Below, in pieces: positions 47,200 to 56,282 of a DNA stretch of 64,000 bases (position 1 is the first letter of the stretch; the number at the start of each line of letters is the position of its first letter). A program made the translations under genes and the position numbers. This stretch comes from Arenibacter arenosicollis. GTDB lineage: Bacteria > Bacteroidota > Bacteroidia > Flavobacteriales > Flavobacteriaceae. The notes beneath the pieces were generated by a model, which had not been told where the DNA came from, did not search any database, and worked only from the letters and a program-made list of their open reading frames with translations. The DNA lies in contig NZ_JACLHY010000002.1 in the NCBI RefSeq assembly GCF_014397245.1, positions 186,001 through 250,000 on the forward strand. The letters are read 5' to 3'.

Positions 47200-47256
47200 G
47201 ATGCCATGGCCTAAATTATTTCCAAGGCTTCAATAATTCTTTACGGCCATGGCATC
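47200..47256. repeat. 12-bp inverted repeat hairpin
   Basis: GATGCCATGGCC (47200-47211) and GGCCATGGCATC (47245-47256) are perfect complements around a 33-nt AT-rich loop that can itself pair partly. Probably part of the same repeat region as the palindrome; function unknown. Confidence 0.6.
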
Positions 47257-47406
47257 TCCACAACGGAAGAAGCTGGACCAAACCATAAACTTTGATTACA
47301 ATGTTCAATGGTAACCTATAGCGGACAATAATATTTTGACACTAAAAGGTTAAAGGAACGGCTTATTTTCAATTTGGTTTTAAGCAGGTTTCTCTTTTAA
47401 TTGATT

Positions 47407-47970
47407 TCACCCTTTTAATTTTGCCCAGAGATCCCAAACCACGATTCCCACGCTTACTGAAATATTCAACGAGTGCTTGGTACCGTATTGCGGAATTTCC
47501 AATACCCCATCACTATTTGAAACTACATCTTGGGAAACTCCTTTTACTTCGTTCCCAAAAATTAAGGCATATTTATCATTGTTATCCACTTCAAAATCAT
47601 TTAACATGACTGCATTTTCTGCTTGTTCTACAGAAAGAGAAATATAACCCACATGCTTTAGTTCCTCCAATAATTCCAATGTGTTTTCCCGGTATTCCCA
47701 GGCAACACTATCAGTTGCTCCCAAAGCAGTTTTATGAATGTCCTTGTGAGGTGGGGTTGCAGTAATTCCGCACAAGTAGATTTTCTCGATCAAAAAGGCA
47801 TCCGCTGTTCTAAAAACCGATCCAATATTGTTCAAGCTCCTTACATTATCCAAAACAATACAAATAGGAGTCTTTTCCACCTGTTTAAACTCATCCACAT
47901 TAAGTCGGTCCAATTCGCTATTCTCCAATTTACGCATACAATCCAATATTTTTTTTAATTCTAACGCCAC
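47407..47970 (-). CDS. TrmH/SpoU family RNA 2'-O-methyltransferase
   Basis: 187 aa. SPOUT motifs: LNNIGSVFRTADAF (motif 1), LIFGNEVKGV (motif 2) and IPQYGTKHSLNISVSVGI (motif 3). A deep-trefoil-knot SAM enzyme modifying tRNA or rRNA ribose; the target is not assignable. Divergent from mutS. Confidence 0.88.
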   Translation of the reverse strand: MALELKKILDCMRKLENSELDRLNVDEFKQVEKTPICIVLDNVRSLNNIGSVFRTADAFLIEKIYLCGITATPPHKDIHKTALGATDSVAWEYRENTLELLEELKHVGYISLSVEQAENAVMLNDFEVDNNDKYALIFGNEVKGVSQDVVSNSDGVLEIPQYGTKHSLNISVSVGIVVWDLWAKLKG

Positions 47971-48106
47971 TTATATTTTGACATAAATTCCTCTCCAACC
48001 GGCATAAAGTTATCCCCAAAATATCAACAATAGTGTACATTCCAGTAGATAAACCTTACATTCGTTGTTTCAGAAAGGAATGCAAAAATAAGTTAATAAA
48101 ATCGCT

Positions 48107-50722
48107 TTGGCCGACTCAGGAAAAACAAAAAAGGTAACCCCTTTAATGAAACAGTACAATACAATTAAGGTGAAATATCCTGATGCTCTACTATTGTTCC
48201 GTGTCGGGGATTTTTATGAAACTTTTGGGGAAGACGCCGTTAAGGCCTCTAAGATACTGGGCATTATTCTCACCCACCGTAACAACGGGGGGGACCGAAC
48301 GGAATTGGCCGGTTTCCCACATCATTCCTTAAATACCTATTTACCAAAACTGGTGAAAGCAGGGCAACGTGTGGCCATATGCGATCAGCTTGAAGATCCA
48401 AAACTCACCAAGACCATAGTTAAAAGGGGCGTTACCGAACTGGTGACCCCGGGAGTGGCAATGAACGACGATATTCTATCGGCCAAAACCAATAATTTTT
48501 TATGCGCGGTCCATTTTGGCCGAAAGAGATTAGGTGTATCCTTTGTTGATATATCAACAGGCGAATTTTTAACTTCGGAAGGAAATGAAGAACAGATAGA
48601 CAAACTACTTCAAAATTTCTCACCTAACGAGATATTGGTATCAAAAGCCAATAAAAAGGAATTCCTGGAAGTATTTGGCAAAAACTTCCATACATTCTTT
48701 ACTGAAGACTGGATTTTTCAGGATGACTATGCCCTTGAAACCCTAACCAATCATTTTAAGACAAAAAGCTTAAAAGGTTTTGGCGTAGACCATTTGTCCC
48801 ACGGTATAGTAGCCGCAGGGGTGGTATTACATTACCTTTCAGACACCCAGCACCGACAATTACAGCATATCAACACCCTTCAACGCATTGCAGAAGAAGA
48901 ATATATTTGGATGGATCGGTTTACCATAAGAAACTTGGAACTCTACCATTCCAACAACCTAAATGCGGTTACACTTTTAGATGTAATAGACAAAACCATT
49001 TCGCCTATGGGCGGAAGAATGCTAAAAAGGTGGTTGGCACTTCCCCTAAAGAATATAGAAAAAATCCGTAGAAGGCATCAGGTAATTACCCATTTAACCG
49101 AAAATGAGGTTGCCCATCATAAATTGCAGAGCGGCATTAAGATGATCGGGGATTTGGAAAGATTAATTTCCAAAGTGGCCACGGGAAAAATAAATCCCAA
49201 GGAAGTGGTTCAGCTTAAAAATTCCTTGGAGGCCATTGTACCTATAAAGCAAATCACTACTAAAAGCAAAAATGAAGCGCTAAACCTTATTGGTGATCAA
49301 TTGCATACCTGTGATATGCTAAGGACCAAGATTAAAGAGATGATCAGTGAGGAGGCACCAGTGAATATGCTAAAAGGCAGTACTATTGCAAAAGGATATT
49401 CTGCCGAATTGGACGAATTGAGAGGCCTTGCTTTTTCTGGAAAGGACTATCTGGATAAAATGCTGCAAAGGGAAACCGAACACACGGGCATTAGCTCCCT
49501 AAAAATAGCCTCCAACAATGTCTTTGGTTATTATATAGAAGTAAGGAATACCCATAAGGACAAAGTGCCGGAGGACTGGATCCGAAAGCAGACATTGGTA
49601 AATGCAGAACGCTATATCACCGAGGAGCTAAAAGAATATGAAGCCAAAATATTGGGTGCGGAAGAGCGAATTCTAAGTTTGGAGCAACAATTGTTCTCAC
49701 AATTGGTAGTTTGGATGCAGGAATATATTGCACCAGTACAAAATAATGCCTATCAAATAGCCCAACTGGATTGTCTTTGTGGCTTTACCCAGTTGGCCAA
49801 GGAAAACAATTATGTTTCCCCGGACATGGATGATTCCACCGAACTGTCCATTATTGGAGGAAGGCATCCTGTTATTGAAAAGCAATTGCCCTTGGGAGAA
49901 GCATATATTGCCAATGATGTAACCTTAAATAGGGACGAGCAGCAGATTATTATGATTACCGGTCCCAATATGAGTGGTAAATCGGCCATATTAAGACAAA
50001 CAGCGCTAATAGTATTGTTGGCTCAAATGGGAAGTTTTGTACCGGCCGATGCTGCTAAAATTGGTTATGTAGATAAAATTTTTACACGGGTTGGTGCCAG
50101 CGACAATATTTCTATGGGGGAATCTACCTTTATGGTGGAAATGAACGAAACCGCCTCCATTCTAAACAACCTCTCCGAGCGAAGTTTGGTGCTTTTGGAC
50201 GAAATAGGAAGGGGCACCAGCACTTATGACGGTATCTCTATAGCCTGGGCCATTTCAGAATACCTGCATGAACATCCTGCCAGAGCCAAAACCTTATTTG
50301 CCACCCACTACCACGAGCTCAATGAAATGACCTCTACATTTAGTCGCATTAAAAATTTCAATGTATCTGTAAAGGAATTGAAGGACAATGTGCTCTTTTT
50401 ACGAAAATTGACCCCTGGGGGCAGTGAGCATAGTTTTGGTATACATGTTGCCAAGATGGCGGGTATGCCGCAACAAGTAATCCATAAAGCGAATAAAATT
50501 CTTAAAAAGCTGGAAAAATCACATTCCAGCGAAGAGCTTTCCGATAAATTACAATTGGTGCAAAACGAAATGCAACTTAGCTTTTTTAATTTGGACGATC
50601 CTTTATTGGAACAGATAAAAGAAGAAATTACCCATTTGGATATCAACACCTTAACCCCTGTGGAAGCCTTGATGAAACTAAATGAAATTAAGCGTTTGCT
50701 CACCAAAAAGAAAAATGCCTAG
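48107..50722 (+). CDS. mutS: DNA mismatch repair protein MutS
   Basis: 871 aa, starting at a TTG ([17 protein letters not shown]...); the first in-frame ATG would cut the N-terminal domain, so the TTG is chosen. Mismatch-wedging Phe-x-Glu is F36-Y-E38 in [10 protein letters not shown]. Walker [12 protein letters not shown] near residue 619, then [14 protein letters not shown] and the DEIG / THYHEL motifs of the ABC ATPase. Binds mismatches and starts repair. It converges with no gene; the two tRNAs follow. Confidence 0.95.
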   Translation: MADSGKTKKVTPLMKQYNTIKVKYPDALLLFRVGDFYETFGEDAVKASKILGIILTHRNNGGDRTELAGFPHHSLNTYLPKLVKAGQRVAICDQLEDPKLTKTIVKRGVTELVTPGVAMNDDILSAKTNNFLCAVHFGRKRLGVSFVDISTGEFLTSEGNEEQIDKLLQNFSPNEILVSKANKKEFLEVFGKNFHTFFTEDWIFQDDYALETLTNHFKTKSLKGFGVDHLSHGIVAAGVVLHYLSDTQHRQLQHINTLQRIAEEEYIWMDRFTIRNLELYHSNNLNAVTLLDVIDKTISPMGGRMLKRWLALPLKNIEKIRRRHQVITHLTENEVAHHKLQSGIKMIGDLERLISKVATGKINPKEVVQLKNSLEAIVPIKQITTKSKNEALNLIGDQLHTCDMLRTKIKEMISEEAPVNMLKGSTIAKGYSAELDELRGLAFSGKDYLDKMLQRETEHTGISSLKIASNNVFGYYIEVRNTHKDKVPEDWIRKQTLVNAERYITEELKEYEAKILGAEERILSLEQQLFSQLVVWMQEYIAPVQNNAYQIAQLDCLCGFTQLAKENNYVSPDMDDSTELSIIGGRHPVIEKQLPLGEAYIANDVTLNRDEQQIIMITGPNMSGKSAILRQTALIVLLAQMGSFVPADAAKIGYVDKIFTRVGASDNISMGESTFMVEMNETASILNNLSERSLVLLDEIGRGTSTYDGISIAWAISEYLHEHPARAKTLFATHYHELNEMTSTFSRIKNFNVSVKELKDNVLFLRKLTPGGSEHSFGIHVAKMAGMPQQVIHKANKILKKLEKSHSSEELSDKLQLVQNEMQLSFFNLDDPLLEQIKEEITHLDINTLTPVEALMKLNEIKRLLTKKKNA

Positions 50723-50819
50723 GAGTTAATATTGTAGGCCTGCGCGACTATATTTCCAATCTAATATATTCACCTTGGGCGTATTATAATTATTTTGATT
50801 CTTTTTAGTGAAAAGTTCT

Positions 50820-50848
50820 TTGCTTTTTATAGAATTATATTAAATTTG
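50820..50848 (+). promoter_or_regulatory. Promoter of the tRNA-Gly-tRNA-Leu pair
   Basis: TTG (50820-50822), N18, TAAATTTG (50841-50848) followed by C match the Bacteroidota consensus. The predicted start lies about 35 nt before tRNA-Gly. Confidence 0.65.
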
Positions 50849-50888
50849 CTCCCGCATCTGAAAAGGATGCTACGTTCATTTTTAAATT

Positions 50889-50961
50889 GCGAAAATAGCT
50901 CAGTTGGTAGAGCGCCACCTTGCCAAGGTGGAGGTCGCGGGTTCGAATCCCGTTTTTCGCT
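50889..50961 (+). tRNA. tRNA-Gly (GCC)
   Basis: 73 nt cloverleaf: acceptor GCGAAAA / TTTTCGC, D-arm AGCTCAGTTGGTAGAGC, anticodon stem CCACC / GGTGG with GCC at 50922-50924, and T-arm GGTTCGAATCC. CCA is encoded at 50962-50964. Confidence 0.97.
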
Positions 50962-50995
50962 CCATTGTAAAATCTCTACTGCCTTGAGCAGTTAG

Positions 50996-51079
50996 GCTCG
51001 AGTGGTGGAATTGGTAGACACGTTGGACTTAAAATCCAATGGACATTAGTCCGTGCGGGTTCAAGTCCCGCCTCGAGTA
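50996..51079 (+). tRNA. tRNA-Leu (UAA)
   Basis: 84 nt with a long variable arm. Acceptor GCTCGAG pairs with CTCGAGT, anticodon TAA at 51030-51032, T-arm GGTTCAAGTCC. No CCA is encoded. Its 3' end (from 51066) is the integration site of the adjacent element; the gene remains intact because the element's end restores it. Confidence 0.96.
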
Positions 51080-51083
51080 CAAA
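51066..51083. repeat. attL, 18-bp core at tRNA-Leu
   Basis: TCCCGCCTCGAGTACAAA, the tRNA-Leu T-arm/acceptor 3' side plus 4 nt; identical copy at 59556-59573. Confidence 0.92.
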
Positions 51084-51086
51084 GAG

Positions 51087-51127
51087 AAACCGTAACAACT
51101 TTATTATTAAAGTGTTACGGTTTTTTT
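51087..51127 (+). terminator. Element-borne terminator replacing the tRNA terminator
   Basis: 11-bp stem (AAACCGTAACA / TGTTACGGTTT) with a T7 tail just inside the left end of the element. It ends the tRNA transcript after insertion displaced the native terminator to the right end. Confidence 0.85.
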
Positions 51128-51245
51128 ATTTACAATCATGCCAACCATTTGCCAACCGATTAAAAAAACAAGTTCAAAAAGCCTATTATAGTTCCTTCTA
51201 TTTGATGGTTAACTTTTTTGCTCGATTTGTTAATTCCCATATCTA

Positions 51246-51818
51246 TTAAACCTTTATGTGGAATTTAAATTTCTTATTTGAATCTCCTAGCCTGTCTATA
51301 ACATATACAAAAATTTCCCCTGAATTTTCTTTATCTATAGGAACAAACGACATGTTCGTCCATAAGTCCAGCATAGAGCTTGACGGCACGCTAGGTGAAC
51401 CCCCTGTCAATTCTTTCCTTATTAGTTCTGTTTCATCATCGGAATCCATAACTATAACTGTAAAGTTCTCCAGTTTAGCAGAATCTAAAGTTATTCTTCC
51501 TAAATAAATATAAATAACCCCTCCCTGTGCTATCTCCTTATATCCAACTATTGTTTTATCGGTTTTTTCCTTTGTCCACATTTCGGACTTTGCTTTATTC
51601 TGGGTTTCATCAATTAATTGCTCAATGGTTTTAATGCCTATGTTGGTGACCGTATAAGTGTCATTGTACCCCTCGAGCCTAGTCACAGGATTATTGAATA
51701 TTGTTTTTTCCTTACCTACCTTCCAATTTCTTTTTGTGAATTCCTTATCAAATTGGGAATATGCCAATGTAATTGGCACTAGAAATAAAATTGAAAATAG
51801 TTGCTTTTTAATTTTCAT
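51246..51818 (-). CDS. Secreted hypothetical protein, element cargo
   Basis: 190 aa with a signal peptide ending near AYSQ, then a mostly beta-rich, charged mature part (GYNDTYTVTNIGIKTIE, GGVIYIYLGRITL, SGEIFVYVIDRLGD). No family is recognised. First gene inside the left end, transcribed toward attL. Likely periplasmic or surface; function unknown. Confidence 0.6.
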   Translation of the reverse strand: MKIKKQLFSILFLVPITLAYSQFDKEFTKRNWKVGKEKTIFNNPVTRLEGYNDTYTVTNIGIKTIEQLIDETQNKAKSEMWTKEKTDKTIVGYKEIAQGGVIYIYLGRITLDSAKLENFTVIVMDSDDETELIRKELTGGSPSVPSSSMLDLWTNMSFVPIDKENSGEIFVYVIDRLGDSNKKFKFHIKV

Positions 51819-52025
51819 AATGATTAGTTTGGATTAGTATTTAATTAATGCTCGTTTATTATACTGTTACTAGACGGTATTTATTCGTTACAACACAACA
51901 ACATTAACGGTAATAGTAACCGTTTCCACAGCATTAATTTACAAAATCATTTGTAACTTTTACTATTTTCAAAATTCCTTACCGATATTACATATTAAAG
52001 TATTTTCCTGCCATTTCCTTGTCGT

Positions 52026-52043
52026 AACCTTGCCCTAAACTCA
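52026..52043. repeat. Composite repeat copy R1 (partial)
   Basis: AACCTTGCCCTAAACTCA, matching the AACCTTA-sss-TAATCTTA part of copies at 52311 and 55011. Two further related boxes, CGCGTTCAGATA (52117-52128) and CGCGAACAGATA (52226-52237), follow. Confidence 0.5.
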
Positions 52044-52310
52044 CCGTTTCCTTGAGGTTAACTTGAGGCGCTCTCGAGGTTTTAGTATCGTTCTAATATC
52101 GTTGCCGTTCTTCTTGCGCGTTCAGATAGTGGGTTATTAAATCAATCGTTGATTTGAAACCCTTTTTAAGTAGTTAAATTCGTAAGAAAATATATTAGTT
52201 GATAGATACATTTTTCTAATTCCCACGCGAACAGATACCCATATATTTTATTTTCAAAATCTGAATAATAGTTAAATTTTAAATGGTCTTTTTATTCTAA
52301 TCCTTGGGGT

Positions 52311-52400
52311 AACCTTAGGGTAATCTTAGTGCGATTTAAGTTACCACTGATTACCATACGCACGTTATGACCCCAAAAAAGTCTTTCATTTTGTAACCTC
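52311..52400. repeat. Composite repeat copy R2
   Basis: AACCTTAGGGTAATCTTA (52311-52328) followed by a 38-nt block (52363-52400) that is identical to 54097-54134 except at two positions. On the minus strand the block opens with ATGAAAGACTTTT and reads as a 12-codon ORF. Confidence 0.7.
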
Positions 52401-52741
52401 TAAAAACCTTTTTTTTCCATTGATATATAATTTATCTACAACCAAAATTTATATGTGAATTTTTATTTTTAGTTTCAGATAATTATGTAAATTGTTTGTC
52501 CGATAAAGTAATATACAAAAAGAACTGCTGTTCGAAGTTGTACTCACTATTAGAGGACAGGGATGACTAATAGATAAATATCATGTAGTTCGAAATGTAT
52601 TTATTTAATTGTTCCTAAAGACAAAACTTCCCCCAAAAATTTGGTATAATCCTCCCGTAATCACTTAGTGGTTGGGGTGTGTGATAATAATAATTTTCAA
52701 TTATAGTACTCTAACATTAACAACTATAAACACAAACCAAA

Positions 52742-53524
52742 ATGAAACAACTGCCATTATTTTTAGCCCTCCTATTAATTGGATGCAACAAGGATACCCT
52801 CGAAACCAGACCTTTAGAATTTGGATCGATAGCCTTTTCGGTATCAGCACCAAAAATTAAGGGAACGACTGAAAAAGTTCCATCCTGTAAGAACATAGAG
52901 CCTTATCAGGTACTTTATAACTTGACTAATAATAGAGGTGAGGACTACACCTATACAGCCCCTATATCTTTGGTAGGTGGTAGATACGTAAGCAATCCAG
53001 ATGCAACTTTGCCTTTTGGTAATTACACTATTGACGATGTTCTGTTAATGAACGGCAATGATACCATTTACGCCTTGCCACATGATGATGAACTGGATTT
53101 ATCGCCCTATTGGGACACTACCCTGCCAATGGACATTTTGGTCAATGGGGAAGAAACGGTAAGCGGCACTGTATTCTGCTTTAATGATTACACCGCCCCT
53201 GATTTAGAGGGTGTTATTAAAAGTGGATTTGATTCCAAGAGACTACAGACAATGTTTATTTCCATTCTAAATGAAAAATGTGTTGATTCCGTTAGTGTAA
53301 TGGTGAGTCTTGACACCCTGCCGCCTTTATATCCTAGTGAAGAACTTATTCAAAAAATAGTAATTCCTTTAGAATATGGCTGGATAAATATACACGGATA
53401 CCATGAAGGGGAAGTTATACAAGTGTTCTTTTTTAACGGTGGAGACCCAACCGCACCACGTTATAATGGGGATGGGATAATGACCAAAGACGATGTTCTG
53501 ATATTCGATTATAACTGCATATAA
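52742..53524 (+). CDS. Hypothetical lipoprotein, element cargo
   Basis: 260 aa with lipobox LIGC (C15) and a beta-rich, acidic extracellular-type body rich in Thr/Asp/Gly. Four further Cys (PSCKN, VFCFND, EKCVDS, YNCI) could form two disulfides. No family recognised. Forms a likely unit with the split gene that starts 9 bp downstream. Confidence 0.65.
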   Translation: MKQLPLFLALLLIGCNKDTLETRPLEFGSIAFSVSAPKIKGTTEKVPSCKNIEPYQVLYNLTNNRGEDYTYTAPISLVGGRYVSNPDATLPFGNYTIDDVLLMNGNDTIYALPHDDELDLSPYWDTTLPMDILVNGEETVSGTVFCFNDYTAPDLEGVIKSGFDSKRLQTMFISILNEKCVDSVSVMVSLDTLPPLYPSEELIQKIVIPLEYGWINIHGYHEGEVIQVFFFNGGDPTAPRYNGDGIMTKDDVLIFDYNCI

Positions 53525-53533
53525 ACAAAAACT

Positions 53534-54034
53534 ATGAGACTAATATTTATTTTACTGTTTACCGTAGCCCTGAACGCACAACATGATTTTAAGATAGAAT
53601 CCAACGACCTTATTTGGCAAAAGGTGTATGAATCCAGCCTATCAAAAGAAGATGTATTTGCATCCCTTAAAACGTCTGGTAAATTTGAGAATTTGGAAAT
53701 TATAGGAAATTCTATCATAGCCGATATATCAAAATTCCCTTTGGATTTGAATTGAGAAAACAGAATGAGCCTACCTATCTATATGACAACCTCAAACTTT
53801 ATAGGGAGGGTTACAATAGACTTTAAGGATAAAAGGTATAGGATAACTGTAAGGGATATTCAACTACTTGAAATAATGTCCAATTTGCGATTTGCCACCG
53901 ATATAGAAAAATTGGAAGTGTACGCCACTAGAGGTGATGAATTTAAGCCTAGATTTGAAAGAAAGGATATTTACTTATTTCAGGATAACTTTAATTCTTT
54001 GTTCGAGTTATCGGCTGTTGATAATGATTGGTAA
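53534..54034 (+). pseudogene. Secreted protein gene split by an in-frame TGA
   Basis: Two consecutive frames, 53534-53755 and 53765-54034, are in the same reading frame, separated only by TGA at 53753-53755 and three sense codons before the second ATG. The first half has a signal peptide (to NAQ), DLIWQKVYESSLSKEDVF and KIIADI-like NSIIADISKF; the second half has GRVTIDFKDKRYRITV and an acidic tail. Together they make one complete secreted beta-rich protein of a Bacteroidota family (DUF4468-like pattern). A nonsense mutation is most likely; programmed read-through or a re-start at 53765 are alternatives. Confidence 0.75.
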
Positions 54035-54083
54035 GAAGAAACTACGCTACACTTGCGCTGTTAACTTAAAATAAATTATTTCC

Positions 54084-54135
54084 CTATCTGTTCGCGCGTT
54101 ATGACCCCAGAAAAGTCTTTCATTTTGGAACCTCA
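54084..54135. repeat. Composite repeat copy R3
   Basis: TATCTGTTCGCG (54085-54096) directly followed by the 38-nt block shared with 52363-52400. It lies 65 bp upstream of the XRE-like gene. On the minus strand a 15-codon ORF starts at ATGAAAGAC. Confidence 0.7.
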
Positions 54136-54198
54136 ACAACCAAACTAAATGTATAGATTAATTTAGTAAAACTCCACAACCATTTTTAAACTAATGAA

Positions 54199-54558
54199 AT
54201 GTCACTAAAAAGCATTATCAAAGAAATTAAAGAAAGAGGGTTAACGGCTTATGAGATAGCAAAGGAAACCCCTTTAACAGAAGCAGGAATAAATAAAATT
54301 TTGAATGGAAATTCAAAGAACCCCCATAAAGGGACTATTGAAATATTGGAGAAATATTTGTTTCACAAACCAAACATGCAAGACCCTAACGACCTATACT
54401 TAACAAATAAAAATATTGCCGAAAAATTAAGGGATATAACCACCCCAGAATTGCTACACATGTTAATAGTCAGGTTCGATGAGTTAATGGATTATCCAAC
54501 TTTCAAAATACTAATTGAAAGGGAAGTATTGAAAAAACAAGTAGAAAACCAACATTAG
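54199..54558 (+). CDS. Small XRE-like HTH regulator
   Basis: 119 aa. Residues about 1-55 form a lambda-repressor-like HTH (TAYEIAKETPLTEAGINKILNG). The C-terminal half is helical with no clear domain. A candidate element regulator; composite repeat R3 lies directly upstream and might be its site. Confidence 0.65.
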   Translation: MSLKSIIKEIKERGLTAYEIAKETPLTEAGINKILNGNSKNPHKGTIEILEKYLFHKPNMQDPNDLYLTNKNIAEKLRDITTPELLHMLIVRFDELMDYPTFKILIEREVLKKQVENQH

Positions 54559-54612
54559 AATTAATGTTTGAATATCATCATTAAAAATTTTGGCTTCCAC
54601 CACATTAGTCTT

Positions 54613-54903
54613 TCATTTTGCTACCCCGAAATACTCTTTAACATTGGCTATTCTATAACCGTGATATTTTGAATATTTCACCTCAACCTCAAACCCAAGT
54701 TGCACCAACAAGTTAAGATATCTTTGAACAGATTTTTCATGTATGTTCAAAAAACTCTTTATCTGATTGATTGTTCTAAACTCGGAAAGATATTTGACTA
54801 GTTGTATTGTCCGTTCTACTCGCCTTGTATTACTTATAGGCTTACCATTAAATACTCTTTTTCTAATTGGGGGATGAGGTTTTACTCCATGTGTTGACTT
54901 CAT
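54613..54903 (-). CDS. Small winged-helix regulator
   Basis: 96 aa. A basic N-terminus (KPHPPIRKRVF) precedes a winged HTH at about 25-85 (YLSEFRTINQIKSFLNIHEKSVQRYLNLLVQLGFEVE). Its C-terminus, NVKEYFGVAK, resembles the start of the adjacent degraded frame at 55015-55212. A repeat fragment (AGTCTTTCATTTTG, 54610-54623) overlaps its 3' end. Confidence 0.6.
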   Translation of the reverse strand: MKSTHGVKPHPPIRKRVFNGKPISNTRRVERTIQLVKYLSEFRTINQIKSFLNIHEKSVQRYLNLLVQLGFEVEVKYSKYHGYRIANVKEYFGVAK

Positions 54904-55010
54904 TTTTTATGGGTATAAAATTCAACTGATTTTGCTACTTCATTAATAAATCGAAACAATACGCGCGCGAAGTTGTTAATTAATATACCTAATTACATTA
55001 TCATAAAAAC

Positions 55011-55110
55011 AACCTTACCCTAATCTTACCGTTCGTGCGTATGTTGTGATTCCCGAAAAATCTTCATTGGTATCTGTTCGCGTGCGTGCACTGACTTCAA
55101 AATACTCTTT
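55011..55110. repeat. Composite repeat copy R4
   Basis: AACCTTACCCTAATCTTA (55011-55028), a degenerate copy of the 38-nt block (to 55068) and GGTATCTGTTCGCGT (55069-55083), an exact inverted match to 52225-52239. The central CCC/GGG of the first box is inverted relative to R2. Confidence 0.6.
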
Positions 55111-55212
55111 AATAAAAACTCTTTTATAGTTTCCGATTCTTCCGTTTTCTTTAATGACGTAAGGTTCGTTTGAATCGCGCGCGCGTATAGTTTTACTTTT
55201 GAAAGAACTTGA
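55015..55212 (-). other. Protein-like open frame without a start codon
   Basis: A 66-codon frame on the minus strand has no ATG, GTG or TTG but reads like protein (NEPYVIKENGRIGNYKR, then KEYFEV near the middle, EDFSGITTYART near the end) and shares KEYF-V with the C-terminus of the 54613-54903 gene. A competing frame (TTG start, 55026-55220) looks less protein-like. Possibly the remnant of a duplicated regulator gene. Confidence 0.4.
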
Positions 55213-55298
55213 TTAATCAAAGGTCAGGTTATTATAAATCCCCTTTTCTGTAAGTTGTTCGATTGATGGAAAAATGAATTAAAAAGTTAGGATTTACT

Positions 55299-56126
55299 TC
55301 ATTCCTTTAATTTACTTTTAAGACATACCAAATTAACTAATTTGCGCCCTCCTGGGGTTTGAACCAACGGCAATAATTTTTTGATTTTATTGGTTTGATA
55401 GGTTGCCTTTGTATTATTACCCAGCCGTTTTTTTAATTCTGCCACCATAAGTCCATAATTGCCGTTACATTGTTCAAATAAGAGTTTAGTACGTGCATAG
55501 TCATCTAGTTGGGAAATGGTCTTAAACTGTCCTAAATCAAGTTTGGGAGTTTCCATTGATTGTCCTTTTAATATGTTCATGAGCATTATGTAATTAGTGT
55601 TTTTTTGTTGGAGAATATCGTGCATATTCCTAGTGCCTAAATACTTTTTTACCGTTCGCCAGTCATTCAATCGGCTCTCCATTCTAGACAGCCCTTTAAA
55701 GTCCTCAAAATTAATATCCAACCCCTTGTACTTCGATTTATTGGCTTTGGTCATTTCATAGTGTTTGCCATAAACATTGACAGCCATTTTATCACCTTTA
55801 TTTATACTTTCAAATGTTATCCCATTATCCCTTATTACCTTAAAGAATTTACTAGGTGTTATCAATTCCAATTCTGAAATTATATCATCAATATCTATGT
55901 CAAAATCGTTTTTAACATGGGCTAAATTTAAAACTGATTCTTTAATAAAATCTTCATGAAGTAATAGACCGTTCTTTTTTAAAATATCCCTTAACTGGTC
56001 AACAGTATTTAAACAAAATCCCTGTTTATAGTTTTCATTCAATAATCTTGCGTTTGCACTAATAGAAACTTGTGTATTACCTATACCAAGACTTTCCAAC
56101 CCTATTGGTCTATCAATCATTTTCAT
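55299..56126 (-). CDS. Rep-like replication protein with missing normal start
   Basis: 275 aa from the first ATG, but the frame is open and protein-like for 42 more codons upstream to 56252 (DNIRFKFSNDYIVDWNSSKF, VTYKKDREST), with no ATG, GTG or TTG there. The gene therefore either uses a rare start (ATA or similar) or has lost its 5' end. Features recall phage gene II/X and plasmid Rep proteins: GNTQVSISANARLLNENY, a DFDID acidic segment and SRMESRLNDWRTVKKYLG. Family assignment is tentative. It may replicate the element by a rolling circle. Confidence 0.5.
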   Translation of the reverse strand: MKMIDRPIGLESLGIGNTQVSISANARLLNENYKQGFCLNTVDQLRDILKKNGLLLHEDFIKESVLNLAHVKNDFDIDIDDIISELELITPSKFFKVIRDNGITFESINKGDKMAVNVYGKHYEMTKANKSKYKGLDINFEDFKGLSRMESRLNDWRTVKKYLGTRNMHDILQQKNTNYIMLMNILKGQSMETPKLDLGQFKTISQLDDYARTKLLFEQCNGNYGLMVAELKKRLGNNTKATYQTNKIKKLLPLVQTPGGRKLVNLVCLKSKLKE

Positions 56127-56282
56127 ATAGGTACTTTCCCTATCCTTTTTATACGTAACAACCTCATCGAATTTGGAACTATTCCAATCAACAATATAGT
56201 CATTGCTAAACTTGAACCTTATGTTATCTAGTGAAGTGATAGGTATTAATTTTTAACCCTTTTTTACTTTATACTATACTAG

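Larger units (their letters stand above)
46841..47406. other. Intergenic region with palindromic repeats, no gene
   Basis: About 565 bp. It holds the 20-bp palindrome at 47126-47145 and the hairpin at 47200-47256, listed separately. A 67-codon frame across it on the minus strand is produced by the palindrome sequence (it reads LPAGRQ) and is not accepted as a gene. Confidence 0.6.
51819..52741. other. Non-coding region with composite repeats
   Basis: About 920 bp without a supportable gene, unusual inside a compact element. It holds the repeat copies at 52026-52043, 52117-52128, 52226-52237 and 52311-52400 and GC-rich CGCG tracts in otherwise very AT-rich DNA. Confidence 0.6.

Noticed and set aside
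47004-47207. 67-codon minus-strand frame in the folK-methyltransferase spacer
   Set aside because: It is generated by the GC palindrome and its flanks (LPAGRQ string) and has no protein-like domain; treated as repeat DNA.
55026-55220. TTG-started 64-codon frame in the element
   Set aside because: A competing frame over the same DNA is more protein-like and resembles the neighbouring gene; neither is accepted as an intact gene.
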